A stretch of 64,000 bases of DNA from Streptomyces sp. WAC08241 (GCA_007858575.1 CP042279.1:1364001-1428000); one strand, 5' to 3'. Shown: positions 22,567 to 37,765, counted from the first letter of the stretch. Made by a program: numbers and translations. The notes: generated by a model not told the origin, from the letters alone.

Positions 22567-23911
22567 ATGGCAACGACGACCCCGCCCCTCCCGCGCCGCC
22601 CGGTGCCAAGCCCTTCGTCGACTGGCCGCGCGTCAGCAGCCTCGTCGTCGGCAGGCCGCCGTCCAGGCGGGCAGCTTCGCCCTCCTGATCGCCATGAGCT
22701 GGACCGCCGTCCAGCTCGGCGGCCGCGGCGCCGTCACGGCCGTCACCCTCGCCGCCACCCTCCCGCGCGCCCTGCTGCTCCTCTTCGGCGGCGCCCTCAC
22801 CGACGCGCTCGGCCCCCGCGCGGTCCTGCTCCGCGCGACGAGCGTCCGCGTCGCCGTCCTCGCCGCCGGGGCGGTCGTTACCGTCACCACCGAGAGCCTG
22901 TGGCCGCTGATCGCCCTCGCCCTCGTCGACGGCGCCCTGCTCGGCCTCACCGGCCCGGCCTCCGGGGTCCTGCTGCCCCGCCTCGCCTCGCAGGAGCAGC
23001 TCGGCCGCGCCAACTCCCTCTTCTCCATGGTGCTGCGCCTGGCCCCCATCGCCGGATCGCCGCTCGGGGCCTGGCTCGTCGTCGCCGGCGGCCTCCCCGG
23101 CGCCGTCGCGGCGGCCGCGATCGGCTGCGCCGTCTGGCTAGGCTGCGCCGCCCACGTCACCCACGGCATGACCCGCCCCGCACGCACCCCGCAGGGCCCC
23201 TCCCTCCTCGCCCGGTCCGGCGACGGCTTCCGCCTCCTGGCCGCCCACCCGCGCCTGCGGTGGATGTTCGTCGCCTGCTTCTGCATGGATCTGGCGTTCC
23301 TGTGGCCGGCCGAGGTCGCGCTGCCCCTGCGCGCCGCCGACCGGGGCTGGGGCATCGGCGCCGTGGCCCTGGTCCTGGCCGCCTTCAGCGCCGGCGCGCT
23401 CGCGTCCGCCGCCCTCGGCGCGGTCCTCGCCCACCGCATCCCGGCGCACGCCAAGCTCGTGGTGACCGGCACCGGTCTCGCGGCCGGCATGGCGGCCATG
23501 GCGCTCGTCCCCACCGCCCCCGCCCTCGCCGCCACGGCCGGCGCCGTCGGCCTCCTCTCCGGCCTCAACGGACCCGCCCTCATCACCGCCTACCAACAGG
23601 CCGTCCCCGAAGGGCGGATGGGCGCCGCGATGTCCACCTTCACGCTCTCCGGCATCGGCGCGGCGCCGCTCTCCCTGGCCGTCTTCACCCCCGTCTCGCT
23701 GCACCTCGGGGTGACCGGGACCTGGCTGCTCTGCGCGGGCCTCGCCCTCCTCTCCCCGATCGCCGCCGCCCTCGCCCTGCGCGGCAGCGGCAACGGCAGC
23801 GAAAGCGCCACCGGCAACGACAGCGGCACCGGCAAGGAGACGGACCCCGCCGCCGCGCGCGCCGGCGCCCCCGCCCGTACCGCGCAGGAGTCCACCGCCC
23901 CTTCCGTGTGA
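22567..23911 (+). CDS. MFS transporter (probable product exporter)
   Basis: A major facilitator superfamily protein of about 448 residues with some 10-12 hydrophobic helices. Visible features are the loop-2-like GGALTDALGPRAVLL and a second-half motif near GALASAALGAVLAH. The central loop is hydrophilic (HGMTRPARTPQG). The C-terminus is a polar tail rich in Gly, Ser, Asn and Thr. Resemblance is to macrolide or siderophore exporters of the DHA3 type. One base is lost near 22,660, so only the downstream frame is continuous. It sits between the precursor genes and the phosphopantetheinyl transferase, the usual position for the export gene of a peptide cluster. I see no strong ribosome-binding site before the ATG at 22,567. 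Confidence 0.85.
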
Positions 23912-23918
23912 GGCAGAC

Positions 23919-24672
23919 ATGATCCAGTCGGTCCTTCCGCCCCCGCCCGCCCCTCCACCGTCCGGCCCCCTCCGGCGAGCGGCCCGCTGGTCCCCGCCGC
24001 GCTGCCGCTCCTCACCACGGCCCTGCCCGCGCTCCCCGGCCTCCGGCCCGCGCGGCCGCAGCTCTGGCTGGTGGCCACCGACACGCACCGGGAGACCGTC
24101 GGCCGGTACGCGTCCCTCGTCCTGGACGGGACGGAGCTGACCCGCGCCGGGGAGTTCCGCCGGCCCGGCGACCGGGCCACCTACCTGTGCGCCCACGCGG
24201 CTGCGCCGCCTGCTCGGCGCCCACCTGGGGACCGCGCCCCGGGCCGTGTCGGTGGCCCGGGCGCCCTGCCCTGCTGCGGCGAGCCGCACGGCCGTCCCGT
24301 ACTGCCGGACGGACGCCTGCACTTCTCGCTCTCGCACTGCGAGGGACTGAGCCTGATCGCGCCTCGCGTCCACCCCGGTCGGGGTGGACATCGAACGGTG
24401 CCGCCCCGCACACGGTCACCGAGGCGGGGAGGTGCTCCACCCGGCGGAGGCGGCGGAGCTCGCCGCCCTCGCCCCGGCCCGCCGCCCCGCCGCGTTCGCC
24501 CGGGTGTGGACCAGGAAGGAGGCCTATCTGAAGGGGCTCGGGATCGGCCTGGGCGCCGACCCGTCGGCCGACTACGTGGGTGCGGGACCCTCCCCGCCGC
24601 CCCGGCGGGGTGGCTCTCGCCGACGTCCTCGTCCCGGACGGCCACCACGCCGCCGTGGCCCTGCGCCTGTGA
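23919..24672 (+). CDS. Sfp-type 4'-phosphopantetheinyl transferase
   Basis: This enzyme moves phosphopantetheine from coenzyme A onto the conserved serine of carrier domains and so activates the PCPs of this cluster. Motifs are GRPVLPDGRLHFSLSHCEG, VGVDIERCR (magnesium-binding Asp and Glu) and RVWTRKEAYLKGLGIGLG (catalytic Glu and Lys). About 250 residues, with an unusual long proline-rich start. Frame breaks near 23,950, 24,195, 24,265, 24,365, 24,415 and 24,590. The true end reads VALRL and stop at 24,672. It lies eight bases behind the exporter, so it is in the same operon, and is followed by a terminator. Confidence 0.92.
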
Positions 24673-24675
24673 GAC

Positions 24676-24718
24676 CCCGGGTCGTCCGCCCCTGCCCGGA
24701 GGAGGCGGACGACCCGGG
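24676..24718 (+). terminator. Terminator at the end of the peptide cluster
   Basis: A perfect inverted repeat with 15-base arms (24,676-24,690 and 24,704-24,718) and a 13-base loop, starting three bases after the phosphopantetheinyl transferase stop. There is no T run, as is common in Streptomyces. It probably marks the right boundary of the peptide gene cluster. Confidence 0.75.
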
Positions 24719-24886
24719 ACGGGAAAACGGCCCGTCGCGTTCTCCGCCTCGGGGACCATTCGCCGCGTCGCGCGCTCCTCCCGAGGTCGGACACGATCAT
24801 GACCCGGCGGAGGATTCGCCCAACTCGCTCGTGAGCAAGGGTGCATGAGACCGCATCATCCGCCACCCCCAAGGACCCGACCCACG

Positions 24887-26516
24887 GTGAGAAACAGGCG
24901 AACAGCATCCCTCGTGGCCATGGGCGTCGCCGCGGCGCTCCTGCCCGCCCTCACGCCCGCCGCCGCCTCCGCGGCCGCCCCGGCCGCCCCGGCGCTCCGG
25001 ACCGTCGACGGCCCCCTGGCGCAGTACACGCAGCAGAAGCCGCGCTGGAAGCGCTGCGACGCCGAGGGCCGGCGAACTTCGAGTGCGCGACGATCAAGGT
25101 GCCGCTCGACTACGCCCGTCCGAACGGCGGGAAGCTCGACGTCGCGATCTCCCGCACGAAGGCGACCAGCGCCAAGGACCGGCGCGGCGTCCTGCTCCTC
25201 AACCCGGGCGGCCCCGGCGGCACAGGCCTCGACATGCCCTCTACCTGGCGCCGGACCTGCCGGACGCGGTGAAGAAGCGGTACGACCTGATCGGGTTCGA
25301 TCCCCGGGGCGTCGGCCGGAGCTCCCCGGTGGGCTGCGGCCTCAACGACGACGAGCTGAACTGGCAACGCCCGTACAAGGCCGAGACGTTCGACAAGGAC
25401 GTCCGCCGGGCGCGGACCGTCGCCGAGAAGTGCCGGAAGCGCAACGGGGCCGTCCTGCCCCACCTCAGCACCCGCAACACCGCGCGCGACATGGACGTGA
25501 TCCGCGCCGTGCTCGGCGAGAAGAAGATCTCGTACCTCGGCTACTCCTACGGCACGTACCTGGGCGCGGTCTACACGCAGCTCTTCCCGAAGCGGGCCGA
25601 CCGGTTCGTCCTGGACAGCGCGGTCGACCCCGAGCGGATCTGGCGGGGCATGATCCAGGTGTGGGCGGAGGGCGCGGAGCCGGCGTTCAAGCGGTGGACC
25701 GAGTGGACCGCCGCCCGGAACGCCACGTACGAGCTGGGCCGCACCCCGCCGAGGTCCGCACGACCTTCTGGAACCTGGTCGCCGGGGCGAACCGCAAGCC
25801 CGTGCCCCTCGACGGCATGCTCCTGAACGGTGACGACATCCGCTCGCTGCGGGGATGTTCTTCTTCGTGGAGGACGCCGCCGAGACCGTCGTCCGGCTCA
25901 AGGAGGCCGCCGCCGGCAGGACCCCGGCCCCGGCCGCGAAGCCCTCGCGGGTCCTGCCGACCGCCCCCGTCCCGCCGTCGTTCGCCCGCGCCGTCCCGTC
26001 CGACAACGGGGACGCGAGCTTCTGGTCCGTGGTGTGCGCCGACACCCGCGCCTGGCCGCGCGACCCGGAGCAGTACCGCCGCGACGCGATCCGGGACAGG
26101 GCGAAGTACCCGCTGTACGGAGACTTCGCCTCCCACATCAAGCCGTGCGCGTTCTGGGGGCCGGGCGCGGAGCCCGCGACGAAGGTGGACAACACCGTCC
26201 GCGCGCTCGTCCTGCAGAACGAGTGGGACCCCCAGACGCCGCTGGTCAGCGGACAGGGATGCGCCGGGCCCTGAAGGGCGCCCGGATGGTCACGGTCCTC
26301 GGCGGCCTGGGCCACGGCGTCTACGGCGCCAAGTCCTGCGCCGACAAGGTCGCCACCGCCTATCTGGTGACGGGCGGGCTGCCGGCCAGGGACCTGTCGT
26401 GCCGGACCCCCGCGGGCCAGAAGCTCGACGGCCCGCGGCTCCCGCCGTCGGCGTCCCCGGCCGCCCCGGGCACCCCGGCCGTCCCCGGACTCCCGGGCCG
26501 ACAGGACCGCTTCTGA
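24887..26516 (+). CDS. Secreted tripeptidyl-aminopeptidase-like alpha/beta hydrolase
   Basis: An exported serine hydrolase of the Streptomyces tripeptidyl aminopeptidase (Tap/Slp) family, about 543 residues. The signal peptide has a basic start (RNRRT), a hydrophobic core and an Ala-rich cleavage region ending ASAA. Visible blocks are CATIKVPLDYARPNGGK, LLLNPGGPGGTG (oxyanion region), the nucleophile elbow LGYSYGTYLG, the acid in NEWDPQTPL, and the histidine in GGLGHGVYG. I prefer the GTG at 24,887, with AAGGA upstream and a normal signal peptide, over the in-frame ATG at 24,845. Frame breaks near 25,065, 25,240, 25,750, 25,850 and 26,255. The C-terminus is a Pro/Ala-rich tail. It removes N-terminal tripeptides from extracellular proteins in this family. 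Confidence 0.92.
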
Positions 26517-26537
26517 CCGCTTCCGGCTGATTCCTCA

Positions 26538-28254
<1,717 letters not shown>

Positions 28255-28556
28255 CGAGGCCTCCAGCGTCACCTGTGACGCGAGTCGGGGTGGGATGGAG
28301 ATCCATGCCCTCCGGAAACCGCTTCGTGCGTCCGGGGCACCCGAATGACGCGCGGTTCACTCATCCGCACCGTGGGAGTCGCGCGACCCGCGAAGACGCG
28401 CTGACGATCGGCACATGACGGCCCCTGCCCCTCGGCACGGCGGTCCCTCCCGGCTTCCTCGGAGCAGGTCCCCTCGGGAGAAGACCGCGAGGAGACCCCG
28501 AGAAGCCTCCGAGAAGCCCCCGAAGGAAACTCCCGAAGAAAGAAGAGGTGCGCCGG
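28255..28556. promoter_or_regulatory. Divergent promoter region of the spore pigment locus
   Basis: About 300 bases without a gene, between the divergent hydroxylase and ORFI. By analogy with S. coelicolor whiE it should hold two opposed, sporulation-controlled promoters, one sigma-F dependent; I cannot place -10 or -35 elements with confidence. Near 28,490-28,545 short GAGAAGCC/GAAGGAAAC-like purine-rich units repeat just ahead of the ORFI ribosome-binding site. Confidence 0.6.
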
Positions 28557-29681
28557 ATGACCGTTTCGGCACGTGTCTCGCAGTCGGCGTTCGACGGCTC
28601 CAGGCTGCGCGTGATCCTGCTGCTCGACCTGTACGAAGGGGCCCAGCAGCAGTTCCTCGAAGCGTACGAGCTGATGCGCAAGCAGGTCGCCGCCGTCCCC
28701 GGACACATCAGCGACCAGCTCTGCCAGTCCATCGAGAACCCCTCGCAGTGGCTCATCACCAGCGAGTGGGAGAGCGCCCCGCCCTTCCTCGCCTGGGTGA
28801 ACAGCGAGGACCACGTCGAGGTCGTCAAGCCGATGCACAGTTGCGTCCGGGACACCCGGTCGACGCGCTACAGCATCCTGCGGGAGACCGGCGGCGGCCG
28901 GCCGCTCACGGCGGACGCGGCCCCCGCGGAGCTGCAGGCCGCGGTCCGCGTGGGCGACGGGTGGCGCGCCACGCCCTCACCTTCACCGTCAAGCCGGGCT
29001 CGGAGTCGAAGGTCGCCGAGATCCTCGCCGGCTACGACTCGCCCCGCGCCCAGGTCGACGAGACCACCCTGGCTGCGCCGCACCTCCCTCTTCATGCACG
29101 GCAACCGCGTCGTGCGCGCGGTGGAGGTGGAGGGCGACCTCCTCACGGCCCTGCGCCACGTCGCCCGCCAGCCCGAGGTCCGCGCGGTGGAGGAGGCCCT
29201 CAACCCGTACCTGGAGCAGGAGCGGGACCTGACCGACCCCGAGTCGGCGCGGGTCTTCTTCACCCGGGCGGCGCTGCCCGCCGTGCACCACGTGGTGGCC
29301 GACCGGCCCGCCCCGGCCGACCTGCGGCGCCACGCGCTGTACTACCCGGCGAAGGAGGGCCGCGGCATGGAGCTGGCCCGGCTGCTCGCCGAGCAGGACG
29401 CCACCGCGGCCGGAGAGCCCGACAACCCGGTGTACGGCAGCACCGTCTTCCACCGCGACGACATCGTCGTGCGCCTCGTCGACATCACCGGCGACGTCGA
29501 CCTCGACCCCATCGCCTCCCTCGGCCTCAAGGGCCCCAGGAAGGCCGAGGAGCTCGAACGGCTCCTCGACGGCGCCGCGATCGGCGTCGAGGGCTCCCTG
29601 ACGACGGACCGCAACATCAACCGGCTCCTGTCGCACGCCGACATGCTGCCCGTCACCGACCGCACCTCGGCGGACTCCTGA
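28557..29681 (+). CDS. whiE-ORFI: WhiE-ORFI-type SchA/CurD-like protein
   Basis: A two-part protein of about 374 residues. The first part (about 1-110) resembles the antibiotic-biosynthesis-monooxygenase/ABM-like fold and starts [19 protein letters not shown]. The second part is the SchA/CurD-like domain found in spore-pigment clusters ([57 protein letters not shown]). Its precise reaction is not established. The ATG at 28,557 lies eight bases after AGAGG; an in-frame GTG at 28,548 overlaps that site. Two frame changes, near 28,970 and 29,075, cancel each other. First gene of the main whiE operon. Confidence 0.9.
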   Translation: MTVSARVSQSAFDGSRLRVILLLDLYEGAQQQFLEAYELMRKQVAAVPGHISDQLCQSIENPSQWLITSEWESAPPFLAWVNSEDHVEVVKPMHSCVRDTRSTRYSILRETGGGRPLTADAAPAELQAAVRVGDGWRATPSPSPSSRARSRRSPRSSPATTRPAPRSTRPPWLRRTSLFMHGNRVVRAVEVEGDLLTALRHVARQPEVRAVEEALNPYLEQERDLTDPESARVFFTRAALPAVHHVVADRPAPADLRRHALYYPAKEGRGMELARLLAEQDATAAGEPDNPVYGSTVFHRDDIVVRLVDITGDVDLDPIASLGLKGPRKAEELERLLDGAAIGVEGSLTTDRNINRLLSHADMLPVTDRTSADS

Positions 29682-29736
29682 CCGACGGCCGCGGCCTCCC
29701 GCCCGGACGCCACCGCCCCACCCGGAGGTTTCACCC

Positions 29737-30194
29737 ATGCCCCACCAGCAGCCCCTCATCGTGAGCCTGGACGAGACGGAGCCCAACCGCAGGCGCGGAG
29801 GTGACCTGCGGGCCATGCTCACGCCGGCCGCCGTGGGCTCCACCAGCGGCTTCATGGGCCTGGCCATCGTCAAGCCCGGCGAACGCATCGGCGAGCACTA
29901 CCACCCGTACTCCGAGGAGTTCGTGTACGTCGTCTCCGGCGCCCTCGAAGTGGACCTGGACGGCGAGACGTACGCCCTCCGGTCCGACCAGGGGCTCCTG
30001 ATCCCGATCGACGTGCGGCACCGCTTCCGCAACGTCGGCGACGAGGAGGCCCGCATGGTCTTCCACCTGGGCCCGCTCGCCCCGCACCCCAGCCTCGGCC
30101 ACGTCGACACCGAGGAGACGGCGGCCGCCCCCGTCGGACCGCAGTTGACCGTGGGCGGCCCCGGTCAGGTCCCCGAACGCACCGGGGCCATCGA

Positions 30195-30198
<4 letters not shown>
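29737..30198 (+). CDS. whiE-ORFII: WhiE-ORFII-type cupin protein
   Basis: A 153-residue single-domain cupin. Motif 1 is [17 protein letters not shown], with metal ligands His, His and Glu; motif 2 is the [14 protein letters not shown] block. Homologues accompany type II PKS genes for spore pigment and some aromatic antibiotics and are thought to act in cyclisation or oxidation; the exact role is unsettled. The start is preceded by CCGGAGGTTTCACCC, a good ribosome-binding site. The stop overlaps the GTG start of KS-alpha (GTGA), so translation is coupled. No frame break is visible. Confidence 0.94.
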
Positions 30199-33466
<3,268 letters not shown>

Positions 33467-33507
33467 GCAGACCGAGCGGACCGAGCGGTCCCAGGAAGGA
33501 ACGCCCG

Positions 33508-33843
33508 ATGCACCACGCCCTGATCGTCGCCCGCATGGCGCCCGGCTCGGCGCCCGCGATCGCCGACGTGTTCGCCGCCTCGGACGGCGGTGAACTGCCC
33601 CACCTGATCGGCGTCTCGCGCCGCAGCCTCTTCCAGTTCGGCGACGACGTCTACCTGCACCTCATCGAGTCCGAGCGGGACCCGGCACCGGCCATCGCGA
33701 AGCTGACCGGACACCCCGAGTTCCGGGACGTCAGCGAGCGCCTGTCGACGTACGTCAGCGCGTACCACCCGGAGACCTGGCGCAGCCCCAAGGACGCCAT
33801 GGCGCAGTGCTTCTACCGCTGGGAGCGGGACCCCGCCTCCTGA
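33508..33843 (+). CDS. whiE-ORFVII: Spore pigment polyketide cyclase (TcmI family)
   Basis: A 111-residue TcmI/WhiE-ORFVII-type cyclase with a ferredoxin-like fold. It starts MHHALIVARMAPGSAPAIA and contains LFQFGDDVYLHLIESE and YVSAYHPETWRSP. Family members close the later rings of aromatic polyketides. ATG follows AGGAAGGAACGCCCG. It is the last gene of the operon; a hairpin terminator follows after about 30 bases. No frame break is seen. Confidence 0.94.
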   Translation: MHHALIVARMAPGSAPAIADVFAASDGGELPHLIGVSRRSLFQFGDDVYLHLIESERDPAPAIAKLTGHPEFRDVSERLSTYVSAYHPETWRSPKDAMAQCFYRWERDPAS

Positions 33844-33871
33844 CCGGTCCCGGAGCACGGGAACCCGAAGG

Positions 33872-33902
33872 CCGCCGGCCCCGCGAGAAGCGGAGCCGGC
33901 GG
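33872..33902. terminator. Terminator between spore pigment operon and methyltransferase
   Basis: Arms of 13 bases at 33,872-33,884 and 33,890-33,902 pair with one mismatch around a five-base loop. It separates convergent genes and may act in both directions. Confidence 0.7.
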
Positions 33903-33937
33903 CTCGGATTTCCCCCGCCGCGCGGGGGCCTCGCCGG

Positions 33938-34984
33938 TCAGGCGGGGACGGTGCACTCGAAGGCGTGGAGGTACGCGTTCACCGGGCGGACCTCGCCGAC
34001 GGCGAGCCCCGCGTCCGTCAGCCGCTCCAGCATGCTCTCCCGGGTGTGCTTGGCGCCGCCGACGTTCAGGAGCAGCAGCAGGTCCATGGCCGTCGTGAAC
34101 CGCATCGAGGGCGTGTCGTCCACGAGGTTCTCGATCACGACGACACGGGCGCCGGGCCGCGCCGCCCGCCGGACGTTGGCCAGCGCCCTGCGGGTGCTGT
34201 CGTCGTCCCACTCCAGGATGTTCTTGAGGACGTACACGTCGGCCTCGACCGGGATGTCCTCCCGGCAGTCCCCGGCCACGACCCGGGCCCGGGAGGCGAG
34301 CGCGCCGCCCGCCCGCAGGCGCGGGTCGGCGTTCCCCACCACGCCCGGCAGGTCGAGCAGCGTGCCCTCCAGGGCGGGGTGCCGCTCCAGGAGGCTCGCC
34401 AGGACGTGCCCCTGGCCGCCGCCGATGTCCGCGACCGACGCCGCGCCCGACAGGTCGAGCAGGTCGGCCACGTCCTGCGCGGACTGCCGGCTCGACGTGG
34501 TCATGGCCCGGTTGAACACGTACGCGGACTCGGGCGCGTCCTCGTTGAGGTACGGGAAGAACTCCCTGCCGTACACGTCCTCGAAGACGCTGCCGCCGGT
34601 GCGCACCGCCTCGTCGAGCTTCGGCCAGACGTCCCACGTCCACGGCTCGGTGCACCACAGGGCGATGTACCGCAGGCTGTGCGGGTCGTCCTCGCGCAGC
34701 AGCCGGGACATCTCCGTGTGCGCGAAGGTGCCGTCGGGCTGCTCCGTGAAGATTCCCTGGCAGGCCAGGGCGCGCAGCAGCCTGCGCAGCGTCCGCGGCT
34801 GGGCCTGCACGGCCGCCGCCAGGTCCTCCACGCTCGCGGGCGCGTCCTGGAGGGCGTCCGCCACGCCGAGCCGGGCGGCCGCCCGCACGGCGGCGGCGCA
34901 CGCCGCTCCGAAAACGAGTTCCCTCAGCCGCATGGGCGGCGGGGGAGCGGGGTCGACGGTCCTCACCGGGTCAACGGTCGTCAT
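33938..34984 (-). CDS. SAM-dependent O-methyltransferase (family 2)
   Basis: A class I methyltransferase of the plant-type O-methyltransferase 2 family, 348 residues, uninterrupted. The N-terminal dimerisation/winged-helix part is visible (LGVADALQDAPASVEDLAA), followed by the SAM-binding glycine loop VADIGGGQGHVLASLLE, the LLDLPGVV block, GDCREDIPVEADVYVLKNIL and the catalytic-type EWDDD region. Similar enzymes methylate phenolic hydroxyls of aromatic polyketides. It is convergent with the whiE operon and directly beside it, so a role in tailoring the spore pigment is plausible but not shown. Confidence 0.9.
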   Translation of the reverse strand: MTTVDPVRTVDPAPPPPMRLRELVFGAACAAAVRAAARLGVADALQDAPASVEDLAAAVQAQPRTLRRLLRALACQGIFTEQPDGTFAHTEMSRLLREDDPHSLRYIALWCTEPWTWDVWPKLDEAVRTGGSVFEDVYGREFFPYLNEDAPESAYVFNRAMTTSSRQSAQDVADLLDLSGAASVADIGGGQGHVLASLLERHPALEGTLLDLPGVVGNADPRLRAGGALASRARVVAGDCREDIPVEADVYVLKNILEWDDDSTRRALANVRRAARPGARVVVIENLVDDTPSMRFTTAMDLLLLLNVGGAKHTRESMLERLTDAGLAVGEVRPVNAYLHAFECTVPA

Positions 34985-35045
34985 CTGTGGCCCTGCCTTG
35001 TCTTTCGCGCAGTGGGGGTGGGAAGGGGGAGGAGGGAGGAGCCGC

Positions 35046-36115
35046 TCAGCACATGCCCGCGGGCTCGGAGACCCCGCAGGTGTTGCCGCGGAAGGAGTTG
35101 CCCGTGCCGGTGTCCCGGTTGGCCAGGTCGGCCGTGCCGTTGCGGAGCACGACGTTGTCGCGGATCTCGTTGCGCTCGTTGAGGGCGCCCACGAAGCTCT
35201 TGAACAGCACGATCCCGCCGGACAGGGGGAGGTGCCCTTGTTGTCCTCGACCCGGTTGTCGGCCACCAGCGTCTCCTCGGCGCCGGTGAGGACGATGCCC
35301 GAGCCCTGGAGGAAGGGCAGGCGGGGGTCTTGGGGCAGTACTTGTTGTTGGCGTGGACGTGGTTGTGGCGCACGCGCATCGCCCCGGCGCGCGGGTGGAC
35401 TCGTCGCCCACCACGAACACGGCGGCGCAGTTGCCGGTCGCCTCGTTGTGGTCGACGGTCACGTTCCGCAGCCGCCGCACGGTGAGGCCGATGCGGTTGC
35501 CGGACAGACGGTTGTGGCTGATCTCCGTGCCCCGGGTGTCGACGGCCCCTCCTCCGTGTCGGTGGTGTTGGACACGAAGAGGCCGGCGTCGCCGTTGTCC
35601 CGGGCGGTGTTGTGGCTGAGCACGGAGCGGACCGAACGCTCCTGGGCGATGCCCCAGTTGCCGTTCTTCTCGGCGGTCACGCCCCGGACCGTCAGCCGGT
35701 CGGTGCGGGACGCCCACAGGCCGTTGCGGGCGAAGTTCCGGAGCGTCAGGGTGCGCACGGTGACGCCCTCGACGGGGCGCTGGGCGGTGCCGGTCACACA
35801 GACGCCGTGGCCGGCCACGGCGCACGCGCCGGAGGCCGCCTTGCCGGGCACGATGACGGTGGGGAGGCGGACGAGCCCCGCAGGGTCAGGTGCGGGGTGG
35901 TGATGGTGACGCTCTCGCGGTAGGTGCCGGGGAGAGGACGACGCTGTCCCCGGCCGGGCCGCGTCCACGGCCTTCTGGATCGATTCGCCGGGCTTCACCC
36001 GGTGCACGGTCCGGGAGGCGGAGGCGGCCTCCGGGGCGGTGGGCGGGGCGGCGCCCAGGCCCGTGGTCGCGGCGGCCACGGCGCATGCCACGAGGGCGAT
36101 CTGTCGTTTGGTCAT
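35046..36115 (-). CDS. Secreted right-handed beta-helix repeat protein
   Basis: A secreted protein of about 355 residues with signal peptide (MTKRQIALVACAVAAATTGL, then an Ala/Pro-rich cleavage region). PGESIQKAVDAARPGDSVVL-like sequence opens the solenoid. Repeating NGLWAS, NGNWGIAQ, DNGDAGLFVSN, NRIGLTV and GNCAAVFVVGD turns follow; these are typical of pectate-lyase-like parallel beta-helices (NosD/PbH1 repeats). No catalytic residue set for a known polysaccharide lyase is obvious. Two cysteines close the C-terminus (NTCGVSEPAGMC). Frame breaks near 35,230, 35,325, 35,395, 35,550, 35,880 and 35,940. Substrate unknown; extracellular glycan binding or cleavage is the usual role. Confidence 0.85.
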
Positions 36116-36555
36116 ACGGCGAAGCTATGAGCGGGCCCACCGCCCCGCCACCGCTGATCACCCGGCCGGGCCGCCCGTCCCCCGAACGCCGACCGGACCC
36201 CGGCCGGACCCGGCTCCGGGCCCCGTTCCGTACGCCGTCCCGCGCCCGGCCCGCACCCCCGGCGCCGTCCCCGCCCCGTACCTGTGCTGGCGGGCGCGGC
36301 GGACCGGTCGTCACCTGATCCGCCGTCAGTCCCTCACCCGTTCGCCGTCCGGGCGGAATCGCTCCTGCCGCCCGGCCCACCGCCGTGACCTGCGGCGACG
36401 GCGGCGCGGACGGCGGCGGGAGGGCCGACCGGGCGACGGACCCGGGCGCCGCTCGCGTTGCGGCGGTCGACGCGGGCCGTTCCCTCGTGCTCGGAGCACA
36501 GCACAGGAGCCGCGCGGACGAGCCGGGCGGGAACCGCTCCCCGGAGGAGAAAACC
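36116..36555. other. Intergenic region, no gene recognised
   Basis: About 440 bases between the divergent beta-helix gene and the surface-protein gene. Codon use and reading frames give no convincing gene. The end of the region holds the ribosome-binding site GGAGGAGA for the next gene. I could not place promoters. Confidence 0.5.
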
Positions 36556-37067
36556 ATGCGTCTCGCCCGTACCGGCGCCACGGCCGCCCTGATCGCCGCC
36601 GCCCTGGTCCTGCCCGCCTCCCCCGCCCCGGCCGCCGAGGACGACACCACGATCACGACGGCGGGGAACGTCCGCGTCGACCCGGGGACGGCGTCCCCGG
36701 CAGCACCGTCACCGTCAGCACCACCGCCTGCGGCAAGGAGACCTACGGCAAGGGCGAGTCCGAGGCGGGCGGGCCGTTCCACCTCCTGCCGGGCGACCGG
36801 GAGGGCGTCCTGACGGGCGAGTTCCGGCTGCCCGAGGGCGTCGAGTCCGGTACGGACACCGTGACGCTCAAGTGCCCGCCGCGGACGAAGCTGACCGCCA
36901 CCTACCGGATCTCCGGCCGTCCGAACGGCGCCGTCGAGGCCGGCCTCGGCGGGAGCGCCGGCAAGGAGTCCGAGTTCGGCCTCGGCTGGCTCCTCGTGGG
37001 CGCGGCCGTCGCGGGCGGGGCGCTCAGGATGCGCCGGCGCGCCGCGGGCGCGGGGACCCGGGCCTGA
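36556..37067 (+). CDS. Secreted, C-terminally membrane-anchored surface protein
   Basis: A protein of about 170 residues with a clear signal peptide (MRLARTGATAALIAAALVL, then PASPAPAAE), a beta-rich domain with two cysteines (TTACGKE and LKCPP, possibly a disulfide), and a C-terminal hydrophobic helix (GWLLVGAAVAGGALRM) followed by an Arg-rich tail. This layout is that of a wall or membrane anchored protein, but no LPXTG/LAXTG motif precedes the helix. One base is lost near 36,690. ATG follows GGAGGAGAAAACC. It directly precedes a sortase gene, as is common for small Streptomyces surface proteins of unknown function. Confidence 0.75.
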
Positions 37068-37723
37068 CGCGGACCGGCGGCCCCCGGCCGCGGTACGTCC
37101 CGCCGCTCAAGCCGCTCGCCTGGGCGGCGCTCGCCGGTGCGCTGCTGCTCGTCGACTCCCTGGGCGGCCACGGGACCCCGCCGCCCGCGGCCCGGCTCCG
37201 GCCGCAGGACGCGCGGACCGCCGTGCGGGACGCCCCCGAACGCACCGGCTCCGCCGCCGCGCCGTTTCCCCGCCTCGGACCCGGTACGGGTCCGGATCCC
37301 GGTCATCGGGGTCGACGCCCGTCTGATGCGCCTCGCACTGGACGAGGAGGGGAGGCTGGAGCCGCCTCCCCGAACCTCCCGGCCTTCGCCGGCTGGTACG
37401 CCCGCGGGACCCCGCCCGGCGCGCCCGGGACGGCCGTCCTGACGGGCCACCTGGACACCCCCGCGGGCCCGGCCGTCTTCTACCGGCTCGGCGCCCTGAC
37501 GCCGGGCGCCGGGATCGCGGTCGAGCGCGCGGACGGCCGCACGGCCCTCTTCACGGTCGACGCGGTGGAGGAGTACCCCAAGGACCGCTTCCCCGACGAC
37601 CGGGTCTACGGCGGTTCCGGCCGCCCGGAGCTGCGCCTGATCACCTGCGGCGGCGACTGGTCCGGCGACACCGGCTACCGGGCCAACACGGTCGTCTACG
37701 CCACGCTGACCGGCACGGACTGA
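37064..37723 (+). CDS. Class F-like sortase
   Basis: A membrane-anchored transpeptidase, about 220 residues. An N-terminal hydrophobic segment (PLAWAALAGALLLVDSLGG) is followed by a sortase beta-barrel. Catalytic residues are the His in VLTGHLDTP, the Cys in LRLITCGGDWS and the Arg in GYRANTVVY. Sortases attach surface proteins to the cell wall. Frame breaks near 37,270, 37,300 and 37,368. The start is uncertain: the frame begins at the stop of the previous gene with CTGA, where a GTGA or ATGA overlap would be expected, so one base may be wrong. It is coupled to the surface-protein gene and is followed by a strong terminator. Confidence 0.88.
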   Translation: MTRTGGPRPRYVPPLKPLAWAALAGALLLVDSLGGHGTPPPAARLRPQDARTAVRDAPERTGSAAAPFPRLGPGTGPDPGHRGRRPSDAPRTGRGGEAGAASPNLPAFAGWYARGTPPGAPGTAVLTGHLDTPAGPAVFYRLGALTPGAGIAVERADGRTALFTVDAVEEYPKDRFPDDRVYGGSGRPELRLITCGGDWSGDTGYRANTVVYATLTGTD

Positions 37724-37765
37724 TCCCGCCCCGGCCGCGCCCGCGCGCCCGGGACCGCACCGAGT

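Noticed and set aside
24845..24886. ATG at 24,845 as peptidase start
   Set aside because: It would put a His/Pro-rich segment ahead of a normal signal peptide; the GTG at 24,887 has a better-placed AAGGA.
36039..36555. Open frame extending upstream of the surface-protein gene
   Set aside because: The product is Arg/Pro-rich with no motif; the signal peptide and ribosome-binding site clearly set the start at 36,556.
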